Source: Bacteroidales bacterium | Lineage (GTDB): Bacteria > Bacteroidota > Bacteroidia > Bacteroidales > UBA932 | Assembly (NCBI GenBank): GCA_020026355.1 | Contig: JAHHQP010000006.1 | Span: 5,424-69,423 of the forward strand | Direction of reading: 5' to 3' | Length of the DNA: 64,000 nucleotides | Shown: piece by piece, positions 1-9,197 of the stretch | Numbering within the stretch: position 1 is the stretch's first letter | Layout: each line of letters starts with the position of its first letter | Notes under the pieces: model-generated | Seen by the model: the letters and a program-made list of their open reading frames with translations, nothing else | The model's database searches: none | What the model was told of the DNA's origin: nothing | Made by a program: the position numbers and the translations under genes

Positions 1-1235
1 CCCATCGTGAACGGATAATAAAGGTAGCCGATGATTTCCACCGGCGAGATTCCGGTCAGTCCGGCTGCCATCAGCAGCTGTGCGCCATATGGAATGAAGC
101 CTTGCACCAGACAGGAGAAGGTGTCCAGGATGCTGGCTGTCTTTCTCGGGTCCAGTTCGAAGCGCTCTGTAATCTTTTTTGCGATATCTCCAGCTGTGAT
201 GATGGCGATCGTATTGTTTGCTGTACAGAGGTTCGCCAGGCAGACCAGTCCGGCAATGCTGGATTCTGCTCCTCTTTTTCCATTGATCTTATGGGTCATC
301 TTCCGGATCAGCAAGTCTATTCCTCCACCGTGGCGGATCAGTTCCATAAGTCCTCCGGCAAGCAAGGTGATGATGATCAGTTCACTTATGGAAGCGATGC
401 CTGAACCGATGGATTCCATCCAGCCGCTCCAGATCAAGTCTCCGGTAATCGTCCCGATGACAGCATTGGCCAGCAGACCGACCGTCAAGGTCGGAATCAC
501 ATTGACCCCGGTGAAAGCCATGACCAGTACTAAGGTATAAGGGATGAGCTTGATCCATTCCACGTTTCCGCTCGCGGCATTGAACGTTTCGGTCCAGCCC
601 AGGAAAACGTAGAGTCCCAGCACGAGCAGCGCGGCTGGCCCGACGATCTTGTAATTGACCTTGAACTTATCTTTCATCGAAACGCCCTGCGTGCGGGTCG
701 CGGCGATGGTGGTATCTGAAATGAAGGACAGGTTATCACCGAAGAAGGCTCCTCCGACGATGATGGCGGCGATGAAGGCCGTGTCGTTCCCGAACTGGGG
801 TGCCATCGGTATCAGGGCGGCGATCGTTCCTACGCTGGTGCCGATCGATATGGAAATGATGCAGGCGGCCAGGAACAGTCCGGCATAGATCAGTTTTCCC
901 GGCAGGATCATCTTGGTCATGTTCACGACGGAGGTGATGGAGCCGAGAGCTTCTGAAGTGGAGGCGAAGGTTCCGGCCAGGATGAAGATCCAGATCATCA
1001 GCAGGATGTTCGGCTGGGCGGCTCCCTTGGAGAAAATGTTGATCCGCTCTTCGAAACTGTGCCCTTCAGTGATAAGGATCGCATAGATGGAAGCCACCAG
1101 GAAGGCGGCGGAAATCGGAATCTTGTAGAAATCCCCGACGATGAGGGAGGAAACGAGATATACGACCAGGAAAACGATCAGTGGCGTCAGGGCCAGAAAT
1201 CCTTTCCGGTCATTCTTTTTCTTCAGATCGGTCAT
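1..1235 (-). CDS. nhaC: NhaC-family Na+/H+ antiporter (3' end cut by window edge)
   Basis: Read on the minus strand, an uninterrupted frame of 411 codons begins at ATG 1233-1235 (MTDLKKKNDRKGFLAL) and runs off the window start. It encodes a very hydrophobic protein with about ten membrane segments. Recognisable stretches are GTFASTSEALGSIT, ISIGTSVGTIAALIP and GGAFFGDNLSFISDTT; the last resembles the conserved NhaC-family GxxxGDNLSxISDTT region. The family exchanges Na+ for H+ across the inner membrane. NhaC proteins usually have 430-500 residues, so only a short C-terminal piece is missing. It is divergent from queH, with 94 bp between. Family assignment is from recognised motifs; the exact ion preference is not readable. 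Confidence 0.85.
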   Translation of the reverse strand, partial: MTDLKKKNDRKGFLALTPLIVFLVVYLVSSLIVGDFYKIPISAAFLVASIYAILITEGHSFEERINIFSKGAAQPNILLMIWIFILAGTFASTSEALGSITSVVNMTKMILPGKLIYAGLFLAACIISISIGTSVGTIAALIPMAPQFGNDTAFIAAIIVGGAFFGDNLSFISDTTIAATRTQGVSMKDKFKVNYKIVGPAALLVLGLYVFLGWTETFNAASGNVEWIKLIPYTLVLVMAFTGVNVIPTLTVGLLANAVIGTITGDLIWSGWMESIGSGIASISELIIITLLAGGLMELIRHGGGIDLLIRKMTHKINGKRGAESSIAGLVCLANLCTANNTIAIITAGDIAKKITERFELDPRKTASILDTFSCLVQGFIPYGAQLLMAAGLTGISPVEIIGYLYYPFTM

Positions 1236-1277
1236 TATTATGCACTTTTATACTCAGTAAATTTAGTTATTTTTTCG

Positions 1278-1285
1278 TAACTTTG
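1278..1285 (+). promoter_or_regulatory. Promoter -7 box for queH-pfkA
   Basis: TAACTTTG matches the Bacteroidota sigma-ABfr -7 consensus TAnnTTTG and lies 44 bp before the queH start. No clear TTTG -33 element is seen at the right distance. Confidence 0.5.
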
Positions 1286-1329
1286 TTTATTGTGCGTCTG
1301 TAAAACGCAGGCCGTTAAACATCATTGAA

Positions 1330-1959
1330 TTGAAGAAGAAGGAAAATATACTGGAAGTCCCGTTCGGAGAAAAGAAGGTCCTGCTGCACACCTGCTGCGC
1401 TCCCTGCTCATCGGCCATCGTCGAATGTCTGATGAACCATGGCATCGAGCCGGTCATCTTCTATTCGAATCCGAACATCTACCCCGAGGAGGAGTACCTG
1501 ATCCGCAAGAATGAATGTACGCGCTATGCGCGCAAGCTTGGCCTGACCATCATCGACGATGACTACGACCATGTTTCCTGGCTGAACTCGATAAGAGGGA
1601 TGGAGAATGAACCGGAACGAGGTGGCCGTTGCCTCAAATGTTTCAAGTACCGCCTTTACCGTGCCGCATCCTATGCTCAGGCCAATGGGCTCAGGGTCTT
1701 GACGACGACCCTCGCATCTTCCCGCTGGAAAAGTCTGGCCCAGATCAATGAGGCCGGGAACTGGGCTTGTGCTCAGGTCAATGGGGGTGTGGATGGCGCA
1801 GAACTTGCATCCGAAGGTGCGACCGTGGTCTGGTGGGAACAGAACTGGCGCAAAGGAGGGCTGCAGGAGCGTCGCAGCCAGATCATCAGGGAAATGGACT
1901 TCTACAACCAGCAGTATTGCGGTTGTGAATTCAGTATGAGAACGAATAAACAAGAATAA
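1330..1959 (+). CDS. queH: Epoxyqueuosine reductase QueH
   Basis: A 209-residue protein of the QueH (DUF208) family, which reduces epoxyqueuosine to queuosine in tRNA anticodons in organisms using this enzyme instead of QueG. The iron-sulfur and metal cysteines expected for the family are present: C22-C23 and C26 in HTCCAPCS, C101 and C104 in GGRCLKCFKYR, and C197/C199 in YCGC near the C-terminus. The only good start is TTG at 1330 (MKKKENILEV); no in-frame ATG lies upstream in a sensible position. It precedes pfkA by 4 bp and probably shares its transcript. The tRNA-guanine transglycosylase of the same pathway lies 18 kb away at 19863. The family call is firm; the TTG start is inferred. Confidence 0.9.
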   Translation: MKKKENILEVPFGEKKVLLHTCCAPCSSAIVECLMNHGIEPVIFYSNPNIYPEEEYLIRKNECTRYARKLGLTIIDDDYDHVSWLNSIRGMENEPERGGRCLKCFKYRLYRAASYAQANGLRVLTTTLASSRWKSLAQINEAGNWACAQVNGGVDGAELASEGATVVWWEQNWRKGGLQERRSQIIREMDFYNQQYCGCEFSMRTNKQE

Positions 1960-1963
1960 CGCT

Positions 1964-2950
1964 ATGTCAAAGATTTCGACGATCGGTGTGCTCACCTCAG
2001 GAGGTGATGCCCCCGGAATGAATGCTGCCATCCGTGCAGTGACCAGATCTGCCATCTATTCAGGCTGGAAAGTGAAAGCGATCTATCGTGGCTATGAAGG
2101 CCTTGTCAAGAATGACATCAAGGAATTCACCACAGAAAGCGTCAGTGGAACGATCCAGAGAGGCGGAACCATCTTGAAAACTGCTCGTTCGAAGGCTTTC
2201 CTGACTGTGGAAGGCCGTAAGCAGGCTTTTGAAAATCTGAAGGCCAATGAAATCGATGCTTTGGTCGTCATCGGCGGAAACGGTTCTCTGGCCGGAGCGC
2301 AGGTCCTGGCGCAGGAATATGATATCCCGTGCATCGGACTTCCTGGTACCATCGACAATGACCTGTACGGTACGGATACTACCATCGGCTATGATACCGC
2401 ACTGAATACCATCATGGAATGTGTGGACAAGATCAGGGATACCGCGACTTCGCACAACCGTATCTTCTTCATCGAAGTGATGGGCCGTGATGCCGGTTTC
2501 CTCGCGCAGAACAGTGCCATCGCCGCAGGTGCGGAATGTGCCATCATTCCGGAAGACAGCACGGATGCTGACCAGCTGGCTGATTTCGTGGCAAGAGGAG
2601 TGCGCAAGAGCAAGAACAGCTCTATCGTCATCGTTTCTGAAAGTCAGAAGGACGGTACCGGTGGTGCCATGTATTATGCAGATCGTGTCCGTCACGAATA
2701 TCCGGAATATGATGTAAGGGTCACGATCCTCGGTCATCTGCAGCGTGGAGGACGTCCGAGCGCATCCGACCGTATTCTGGCCAGTCGTCTCGGCGTCGCG
2801 GCTATTGAGGCGCTTCAGGACGGACAGCGCAATGTCATGGTCGGCATCGCGAACAATCAGGTGGTCTATGTTCCTTTCAATAAAGCCATCAAGAAAGACA
2901 AGCCGATCGATAAGGAACTGATCACGGTACTTAACGAACTGTCCATCTGA
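1964..2950 (+). CDS. pfkA: 6-phosphofructokinase (ATP-type, PfkA family)
   Basis: A 328-residue PfkA-type phosphofructokinase that phosphorylates fructose 6-phosphate in glycolysis. The nucleotide loop TSGGDAPGMNAAIR is at about residues 11-24 and the catalytic loop GTIDND at 128-133, with D131 as the expected base. The glycine that marks ATP use is kept in GGNGS (about 104-108), but the preceding residue, usually Asp in GGDGS, is Asn. MGRDAGFLA and the C-terminal LGHLQRGG substrate-binding stretches are present. Length is typical of the short bacterial enzymes. It sits directly behind queH and is followed by a strong hairpin at 2981-3012. Confidence 0.95.
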   Translation: MSKISTIGVLTSGGDAPGMNAAIRAVTRSAIYSGWKVKAIYRGYEGLVKNDIKEFTTESVSGTIQRGGTILKTARSKAFLTVEGRKQAFENLKANEIDALVVIGGNGSLAGAQVLAQEYDIPCIGLPGTIDNDLYGTDTTIGYDTALNTIMECVDKIRDTATSHNRIFFIEVMGRDAGFLAQNSAIAAGAECAIIPEDSTDADQLADFVARGVRKSKNSSIVIVSESQKDGTGGAMYYADRVRHEYPEYDVRVTILGHLQRGGRPSASDRILASRLGVAAIEALQDGQRNVMVGIANNQVVYVPFNKAIKKDKPIDKELITVLNELSI

Positions 2951-2980
2951 TTCGGTGATATATACCTATATATAATACGA

Positions 2981-3015
2981 AGAGAGGTCTGTCCGACTGG
3001 ACAGACCTCTCTTTT
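2981..3015. terminator. Bidirectional terminator between pfkA and the META gene
   Basis: A perfect 14-bp stem (AGAGAGGTCTGTCC, loop GACT, then the exact complement) is followed by TTT on the plus strand. It lies between converging genes, 30 bp past pfkA and 17 bp from the end of the minus-strand gene. Confidence 0.85.
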
Positions 3016-3031
3016 ACTTGTCCAGTTCAGC

Positions 3032-3757
3032 TTATCTGTCCAGGTTCAGGAGGAGCTTGCCTTCCGCATCCAGAAGTTCAAGTCCGTTTTCAGTCGCCTT
3101 GACGCCTGCAACTTTGGCGAGATTGTCCAGGATTGTCCTTTCAGCTGCAGATTCCGCTTCTTCGCCGGCCATCATGGTCGTGGCGGCATCTCCGAAGGTG
3201 AGAGTCGTGCCGGACAGACTGTAGTTTCCATTCATGAGGTTCACGCCGGCATTTCCGTGGAATCTGTTGCCGGTGAATTCGATGAAAGGCATCTCCTCAA
3301 GTTTGATTTCCTGTCCATTCACGGCAGTGATGGTCCATCTGCCGTTCAGGTCAACGGTTTTCACCAGGGTCATCAGGACAATGTCCTCATTGTTCTTGAG
3401 CTCGATCTTGTCCTCTGATCCGGTAGCGGTGGTGACAGCTGAGATGTTGTCGAGGATCTCCCTCTCGACCTTGCTGGCTTCAGGTCTTCCTGCCATCATG
3501 GTCGTAGCGGCTTCTCCGAAAGTGAGGGTGGTTCCTTCCAGCTTGTAGTCGCCGTTCATGATGTTTACGCCGGCATTGCCGTGGAATCTATGGTCTGTGG
3601 TGTCGAATTCGATGAAAGGCATCTGTTCAAGGGAGAGCATCTCGCCGTTTACGGAGGCGATGGTCCATCTGCCTTCGAGGCTGACGGTTCTGCATTCATT
3701 GCTGCAGCAGGAAGCCATCATGGCTGCTGCTGCGATCAGGATCATAATTTTTTTCAT
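3032..3757 (-). CDS. Lipoprotein with two META domains
   Basis: A 241-residue protein starting at ATG 3755-3757 (MKKIMILIAAAAMMASCCSN), a lipoprotein signal with C17 as the likely lipidated residue. Two META domains follow in tandem, about residues 28-130 and 135-240. Each has the pattern LxGRWTIxxVNG, MPFIEF, RFHGNAGVNxMNGxYxLxGTT and TTMMAG, so they arose by duplication; the similarity is also visible in the DNA. META domains (first described in HslJ) are small folds linked to heat, antibiotic and envelope stress, with no known catalytic activity. An in-frame extension to 3802 is possible, but it would overlap the predicted promoter and bury the signal peptide. Confidence 0.85.
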   Translation of the reverse strand: MKKIMILIAAAAMMASCCSNECRTVSLEGRWTIASVNGEMLSLEQMPFIEFDTTDHRFHGNAGVNIMNGDYKLEGTTLTFGEAATTMMAGRPEASKVEREILDNISAVTTATGSEDKIELKNNEDIVLMTLVKTVDLNGRWTITAVNGQEIKLEEMPFIEFTGNRFHGNAGVNLMNGNYSLSGTTLTFGDAATTMMAGEEAESAAERTILDNLAKVAGVKATENGLELLDAEGKLLLNLDR

Positions 3758-3789
3758 ACTTGGTTTTTTTTGTAGTTTATTTTCGGGTT

Positions 3790-3820
3790 CAAAGTTATTC
3801 AAAGTGAAAATAAATTCAAA
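3790..3820 (-). promoter_or_regulatory. Full consensus promoter for the META lipoprotein
   Basis: On the minus strand, TTTG (plus-strand 3817-3820) is followed after exactly 19 bp by TAACTTTG (3790-3797). This is a perfect match to the Bacteroides TTTG-N19-TAnnTTTG pattern. The ATG lies about 32 bp downstream. Confidence 0.75.
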
Positions 3821-4155
3821 ATCCGTGCAGAAAACATATGCTGGAAACTTGTTTTTTCAATAAAATTTCCGTAAATGATGAAAGCGAGCGGAAAAATGTC
3901 GCTTTACATTTTAAATTCAGAATTTTCGATTTTATATATCATTGATATTCAATTAAATAGGAAGTGTTTTCAGTGAAATCGGCAAGGGGGTGAAAAAATA
4001 TTTCTGGGGCATTTACTTTCAGTATGTAACCATATTTTAGAATTCTTTGTCTCTTTTCGTCATGATGTTTGTCTGAGACTTATAATTCCTTGATAAATAT
4101 TTTGATTTTATGACAGAATATAATTTTTAATGCGTTTTTTTTTATTAAAAAAAAT

Positions 4156-4203
4156 TTACAACTTTGTAAAGACACTTTTGGGTATATTATTTTTTGGAGT
4201 GTC
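4156..4203 (+). promoter_or_regulatory. Inverted repeats upstream of the susC-like gene
   Basis: Two inverted repeats lie 35-82 bp before the susC start: TTACAA-CT-TTGTAA at 4156-4169 and GACACT/AGTGTC with a 21-base spacer at 4171-4203. The second could form a leader RNA hairpin, or either could be an operator. Function is inferred from position only. Confidence 0.3.
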
Positions 4204-4237
4204 TTCCGTATTTAATGTTTAATTTAATCTATTGCTT

Positions 4238-7200
4238 ATGAAAACAGTCAGATTGTTTGTGACAACAATCCTGGTGCTCTTAAGCTGTTCGTCAGTTTTT
4301 GCTCAGAATTATGAGCTGAAGGGTGTTGTTACAGATGCCGAAACAGGTGAGCCAATTCCATTCGCTTCCGTCTTTTTGAAAGGAACGACAATCGGCGTCG
4401 CGTGTGATGAGAATGGTGCATATGACATTATGATTCCTGTCGGAAAAGAGAATGTCATCATCTACAGTTCTATCGGTTATCAGAAAAAGGAAATCACTGT
4501 AGGCAAGGAAATGACTCTCAATGTAGCGCTCGACACGGATGTCAATGCGCTTCAGGAGACCATGGTCGTAGCCTTCGGTACTTCTACCAAGGAGTCCTTT
4601 ACGGGTTCCGCAGCGGTAGTCAAGTCTTCTGATATCGCGAAGACGCAGTCTTCTGATGCGACGCGTGCATTGGAAGGTGTCGTTGCCGGTGTGCAGATGA
4701 CGACGGCTTCCGGTACACCAGGATCATCTCCGAGCATCGTCATCCGTGGTATCAGTTCCATTTCAGCCGGAACTGCGCCTCTTTATGTAGTCGATGGTGT
4801 TCCTTATCCTGGTGATATCAACAATATCAACCCTGCCGATATCGAATCCATGACTGTCCTGAAGGATGCTGCTTCCAATGCGCTTTATGGTGCACGTGGT
4901 GCCAACGGTGTGATCATGATCACGACCAAGAAGGCCAAGACTCAGGATGCGATCGTCAATCTGGACATGAAGCTCGGCTGGAACTCCAAGGCACTTCGTG
5001 AGTATGACTATGTAAGAGACCCAGGTCTGTATTACGAGATGCATTACGGTGCTTTGAGGGATTACTACCGCTATGAGCAGGGACTTTCCCCGCTTGAGGC
5101 CCATCGTGTCGCTGCCGCTAACCTTACCGGTCCTGCGAAGGACGGTGGTCTCGGATATGACATCTACACTTATCCGGAAGGTGAATTCCTGATCGGTGCA
5201 AACGGTAAATTGAATCCGAATGCGACCCTCGGTCGTGTCGTCAATTATGAAGGTCAGGATTACTACCTCACTTCAGACGACTGGATGAAGGAAGCTTACA
5301 GAAATTCACTCCGTCAGGAGTATAACCTGAGCGTTACCGGTCGTACGGACAAGGCTTCATTCTACGCATCGTTCGGCTACCTTTATGATAAAGGTATCAT
5401 CAGATATTCCAACATGGCCCGTTATACTGCCCGATTGAAAGCAGACTATCAGGCTAAGAAATGGTTGAAAGTAGGTGCCAATGCAGCTTTCACACATTTC
5501 TCTTATGGTAACTCCAACGGAAACGAGGGCTCTACCGATACCGGTAACATGTTCGCGTTCGCTAACTCCATCGCTCCGATCTATCCGCTCTATATGCGTG
5601 ACGGAAAAGGCAATATCATGCACGATAAGTATGGTCATCGCAGATATGACTTCGGTAGCGGTGCCAATGCAGGTTTCAGACGTCCTGCTCAGATGAACGC
5701 CAACCCTTATCAGCTGCTTGAACTTGATAAGAACCGCAGTGAGGGTAACTCTTTCAACGGTACGGCTTTCGCCGACATCACTTTCCTGAAAGACTTCAAG
5801 TTCAGCTTCAATGCCGGTTTCGGTGTGACAGAGTCACGTGTGACCAACCTGAGCAACAACCTCTACGGTCAGTTCGTTCCGGATGGCGGTATCCTGGCCA
5901 AAGGTCATAGCAGAGATACTCATCTGAACCTTCAGGAACTGTTGACTTACGACAAGACTTTCGCTGGTAAACATCATCTGAATGTCATGGTCGGTCACGA
6001 GAACTACCTGGCACAGTCCTACAGTCTGAGCGCAGCTAAGAAGAAGCTCTTCTCTCTGGACAATCTCGAGCTCGGTGGCGCAGTGATCGATGCGAAACAG
6101 GCTTCTTCAGGCTATGGTGAGTACAACAACGAGGGTTACTTCCTCCGTGTACAGTACGATTACAACAACAAGATCTTCACCAGCGCTTCTTACCGTAGAG
6201 ACGCTTCCTCCAAGTTCCATCCGGATCACAGATGGGGTAATTTCTGGTCAGTCGGTGCTGGCTGGCTGATCAACCATGAGCCTTGGTTCCATGCCTCTTG
6301 GGTAGACATGCTGAAACTGAAAGCTTCCGTCGGTTCACAGGGTAATGACTCTATCGCCAACTATCTCTATACCGATATGTACAACATCTCCAACAATGAT
6401 GATGAGATTGCAGTCTCTTTTGCAAGAAAGGGTAATGAGAACATTACTTGGGAGACCAATACCAACTTCAACATCGGAGTGGATTTCGACCTCTTCAACG
6501 GTAAGATCGGCGGTAGTATCGAGTATTTCTACAGATTGACTTCAGATATGCTCTTCTACTTCACGGTTCCTGCTTCCCTTGGTTACGGCGGTTACTATGA
6601 CAATATCGGTGATATGAGAAACTCCGGTGTCGAACTTGCTTTGAATTTCAATCCGATCCGTACCAAGAATGTGAACTGGAGCATCTACGCTAACCTGACT
6701 CACTACAGTAACAAGATCACGATGCTTCCGAATGAGAAGAAGACCAGAAAGATTGAAGGATACAAAGGTTATGCTAACGGTACGAGATTCGTCGGTGAAG
6801 GCCTTCCTCTGAATACTTTCTTCCTGCCGAAATATGCAGGTGTGGAACAGGAAACCGGTCTCCCGATGTGGTACAAGGATATCTATCAGCTGGATGCGGA
6901 CGGCAATCCTGTCCTGGATGCAGATAAGGAGCCGATCGTCATCGGAAAAGAGACGACGACGAAATACTCCGATGCATCAACCTACCTTTGCGGAAATCCG
7001 ATCCCTAAGGTATATGGTGGATTCGGTACCAGCATTGACTTCTACGGATTCGATCTGGCTTTCCAGTTCACTTATCAGATCGGCGGTCTCGCTTATGATA
7101 GCGGATATGCTTCTTTGATGAGCAGTCCTGGCGGATCGACTGGTACCAACTTCCATAAAGACCTCCTCGATGCGTGGACTCCGGAAAATCACAGCGCTTC

Positions 7201-7492
7201 CATTCCGAGATTCCGTTATCTGGATCAGGATATCACAGCGACATCTGACAGATGGTTGACTGACGCCAGCTATCTCAACTTCCAGAATGCTCAGTTCGGT
7301 TATACGCTTCCGAGAAACCTTACACGTAAGATCAAGGTGGAGAAAATGAGATTCTATGTATCATGTGACAACATCTGCTACGTTTCACATCGTAGAGGAC
7401 TTGATCCAAGACAGTCTCTTACAGGTACTACGAATGACGCCATGAACTCTCCTGTACGTACACTTTCAGGTGGATTGAGCATTACATTCTAA
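4238..7492 (+). CDS. SusC/RagA-type TonB-dependent outer-membrane receptor
   Basis: A 1084-residue SusC/RagA-family receptor starting at ATG 4238 (a TTG two codons earlier is unlikely). A signal peptide ends near AQ-23. A carboxypeptidase-regulatory-like domain follows at about 24-105 (GVVTDAETGEPIPFASV), then a TonB-box-like stretch (ETMVVAFGT). The plug domain contains the family signature LYVVDGVPY and ASNALYGARGANGVI, and a long beta-barrel ends in aromatic GLSITF. It would import a substrate across the outer membrane with TonB energy, lidded by the SusD-like partner encoded 20 bp downstream. The substrate is not readable here; the neighbouring protease and absence of glycosidases favour peptides. 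No anti-sigma/sigma pair or hybrid sensor is adjacent. Confidence 0.95.
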   Translation: MKTVRLFVTTILVLLSCSSVFAQNYELKGVVTDAETGEPIPFASVFLKGTTIGVACDENGAYDIMIPVGKENVIIYSSIGYQKKEITVGKEMTLNVALDTDVNALQETMVVAFGTSTKESFTGSAAVVKSSDIAKTQSSDATRALEGVVAGVQMTTASGTPGSSPSIVIRGISSISAGTAPLYVVDGVPYPGDINNINPADIESMTVLKDAASNALYGARGANGVIMITTKKAKTQDAIVNLDMKLGWNSKALREYDYVRDPGLYYEMHYGALRDYYRYEQGLSPLEAHRVAAANLTGPAKDGGLGYDIYTYPEGEFLIGANGKLNPNATLGRVVNYEGQDYYLTSDDWMKEAYRNSLRQEYNLSVTGRTDKASFYASFGYLYDKGIIRYSNMARYTARLKADYQAKKWLKVGANAAFTHFSYGNSNGNEGSTDTGNMFAFANSIAPIYPLYMRDGKGNIMHDKYGHRRYDFGSGANAGFRRPAQMNANPYQLLELDKNRSEGNSFNGTAFADITFLKDFKFSFNAGFGVTESRVTNLSNNLYGQFVPDGGILAKGHSRDTHLNLQELLTYDKTFAGKHHLNVMVGHENYLAQSYSLSAAKKKLFSLDNLELGGAVIDAKQASSGYGEYNNEGYFLRVQYDYNNKIFTSASYRRDASSKFHPDHRWGNFWSVGAGWLINHEPWFHASWVDMLKLKASVGSQGNDSIANYLYTDMYNISNNDDEIAVSFARKGNENITWETNTNFNIGVDFDLFNGKIGGSIEYFYRLTSDMLFYFTVPASLGYGGYYDNIGDMRNSGVELALNFNPIRTKNVNWSIYANLTHYSNKITMLPNEKKTRKIEGYKGYANGTRFVGEGLPLNTFFLPKYAGVEQETGLPMWYKDIYQLDADGNPVLDADKEPIVIGKETTTKYSDASTYLCGNPIPKVYGGFGTSIDFYGFDLAFQFTYQIGGLAYDSGYASLMSSPGGSTGTNFHKDLLDAWTPENHSASIPRFRYLDQDITATSDRWLTDASYLNFQNAQFGYTLPRNLTRKIKVEKMRFYVSCDNICYVSHRRGLDPRQSLTGTTNDAMNSPVRTLSGGLSITF

Positions 7493-7512
7493 TTTTAACG
7501 AGGAATTTTGAT

Positions 7513-9177
7513 ATGAAAAATATATTGATCAAATCGCTTTTAGCCTTGGCGGCCGTCGGTGCAGCCACAGGCTGTATTGAGGAAACATTCCCCCAGGGTG
7601 GTTCTCAGACACAAGCTCAGGTATCAAAGAATGAGGCAGCTCTTCAAGGGATGCTGAATTCCATTCCTTCTTCTATGGTTACGTCCGGTGTCATGGGATA
7701 TGCCACGAACTACGGCGATCATACTGACTTCGGTCTTGGAGGAATCTTCCTGAGGACAGAGTTCATGCTTGAGGACCTGGCAACCATGGGTGAGAATCCT
7801 TTCTACAACAGATTCTATTCATATTGCCTTTGCGAAAATATGGGATCCAAATATATCGCCCCATCCTATTTCTGGGATGCCTACTATACTTGGATCAAGA
7901 CTGCCAATGATGTCATCAGTCTCATCGAGCCGGATACCGAAGATCCGAACAAACAGCGTATCCTCGGTCAGGCCTATGCTTTCAGGGCTTATTGCTATCT
8001 GGATCTGGCTCGTCTGTATGAGCCGAAGGAAAACAAGTACCTCCCTGTGTCGTCAATCCTCGAACTTACCGTTCCGAAGATCACGCAGGATACGAAAGAG
8101 GCTGATGCCAACTATAATCCGCGTATGCCTCGCAAGGACATGTATGATTTCATCCTTGAGGACCTGACTCAGGCTGGAAAACTGCTTGCGGGCAAGCAGA
8201 TCGACTACAAGATGCCGGGAGAATCTGCTGTAAACGTCATGTTTGCAAGAGCTTATCTCGAGAAAGGTGCGGCCGGTGATGAAGGCGCATACGAAAAAGC
8301 CATCGAGTATGCCGAGAAGGTGCTGACCGGTTCCGGCAAGACTCCTCTGACTCAGGATGAGTGGGAGAATCCGACCACGGGCTTCAATAAAGGTGATGCC
8401 AACAATTCCTGGATCTGGGGAATTCCTACCAACAGTGAGCTGCAGAGTAATATCATCACCTTCATCTCCCACATCAGTGGAGAGGCGCAGTGGGGTTATT
8501 GCCAGCTGTCTCATATCGGTATCAGCAAGGCTCTGTACGAGCGTATTTCCGACAGTGACTTCAGAAAGCACTCTTGGCTCGATCCGAAGCGTTTCGAATA
8601 CTACGATTACAAGTTTGCCGGCTCTGATGCAGATAAGGCGGCACTTCTCAACGGTATCCCTGGTCAGCTTGACCCGATCATGGATTATCAGAGTCTCAAA
8701 TTCCGTCCGGCGAACGGTAACTGTACCGACTATACGGTAGGTAACGCGGCGGACCTCTGCGTCATGCGTGTCGAAGAAGTTTATTTCATCAAGGCGGAGG
8801 CATTGGCTCAGCTTGGAAGACTCAACGAAGCCGCTACCGTATTGAATTCTCTGATCAAGACCAGGAACCCTGAATATGACGCCTCCAAATTCACGACTGA
8901 GAAAGATGCGTTCCTCGATGAAATGCTTCTGCAGAAGAGAATCGAGTTCTGGGGTGAGGGAATCCTTTTCTACGATTATAAGAGACTGGATCACGGTATC
9001 ACAAGATCATATGATGGCAGCAACCATGCACAGGTCTTCGCGCTGAATTGCGAAGGTCGTTCACCTCAATGGAACATTGTCATCACCGTCGCCGAGTATC
9101 AGGGAAATACCGCGATCACGGAGCAGACAAACAATCCGGATCCATCTCAGTTTGTACAACCTACACCAATTGATTAA
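7513..9177 (+). CDS. SusD/RagB-type substrate-binding surface lipoprotein
   Basis: A 554-residue SusD/RagB-family lipoprotein. The signal MKNILIKSLLALAAVGAATGC places the lipid cysteine at C21, followed by acidic IEE, which fits surface export in Bacteroidota. Family hallmarks are the N-terminal helical region (AYYTWIKTANDVI, QAYAFRAYCYLDLARLYEP) and the C-terminal stretch RVEEVYFIKAEALAQLGR with KRIEFWGEGILFYDYKR. Such proteins sit as a lid on the SusC barrel and bind the substrate at the cell surface. The gene follows the receptor by 20 bp, so both are surely co-transcribed. Confidence 0.95.
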   Translation: MKNILIKSLLALAAVGAATGCIEETFPQGGSQTQAQVSKNEAALQGMLNSIPSSMVTSGVMGYATNYGDHTDFGLGGIFLRTEFMLEDLATMGENPFYNRFYSYCLCENMGSKYIAPSYFWDAYYTWIKTANDVISLIEPDTEDPNKQRILGQAYAFRAYCYLDLARLYEPKENKYLPVSSILELTVPKITQDTKEADANYNPRMPRKDMYDFILEDLTQAGKLLAGKQIDYKMPGESAVNVMFARAYLEKGAAGDEGAYEKAIEYAEKVLTGSGKTPLTQDEWENPTTGFNKGDANNSWIWGIPTNSELQSNIITFISHISGEAQWGYCQLSHIGISKALYERISDSDFRKHSWLDPKRFEYYDYKFAGSDADKAALLNGIPGQLDPIMDYQSLKFRPANGNCTDYTVGNAADLCVMRVEEVYFIKAEALAQLGRLNEAATVLNSLIKTRNPEYDASKFTTEKDAFLDEMLLQKRIEFWGEGILFYDYKRLDHGITRSYDGSNHAQVFALNCEGRSPQWNIVITVAEYQGNTAITEQTNNPDPSQFVQPTPID

Positions 9178-9197
9178 TTGGACCAAATCTTACTGTT

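Larger units (their letters stand above)
3758..4237. other. 480-bp AT-rich intergenic region with divergent promoters
   Basis: No open frame with coding character is visible. The left end holds the META promoter (3790-3820). The right end holds the presumed control region of the susC gene: an inverted repeat TTACAA-CT-TTGTAA (4156-4169) that includes a weak -7-like CAACTTTG, and a spaced inverted repeat GACACT (4171-4176) / AGTGTC (4198-4203). The middle (about 3830-4140) is plain AT-rich sequence. Confidence 0.55.
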
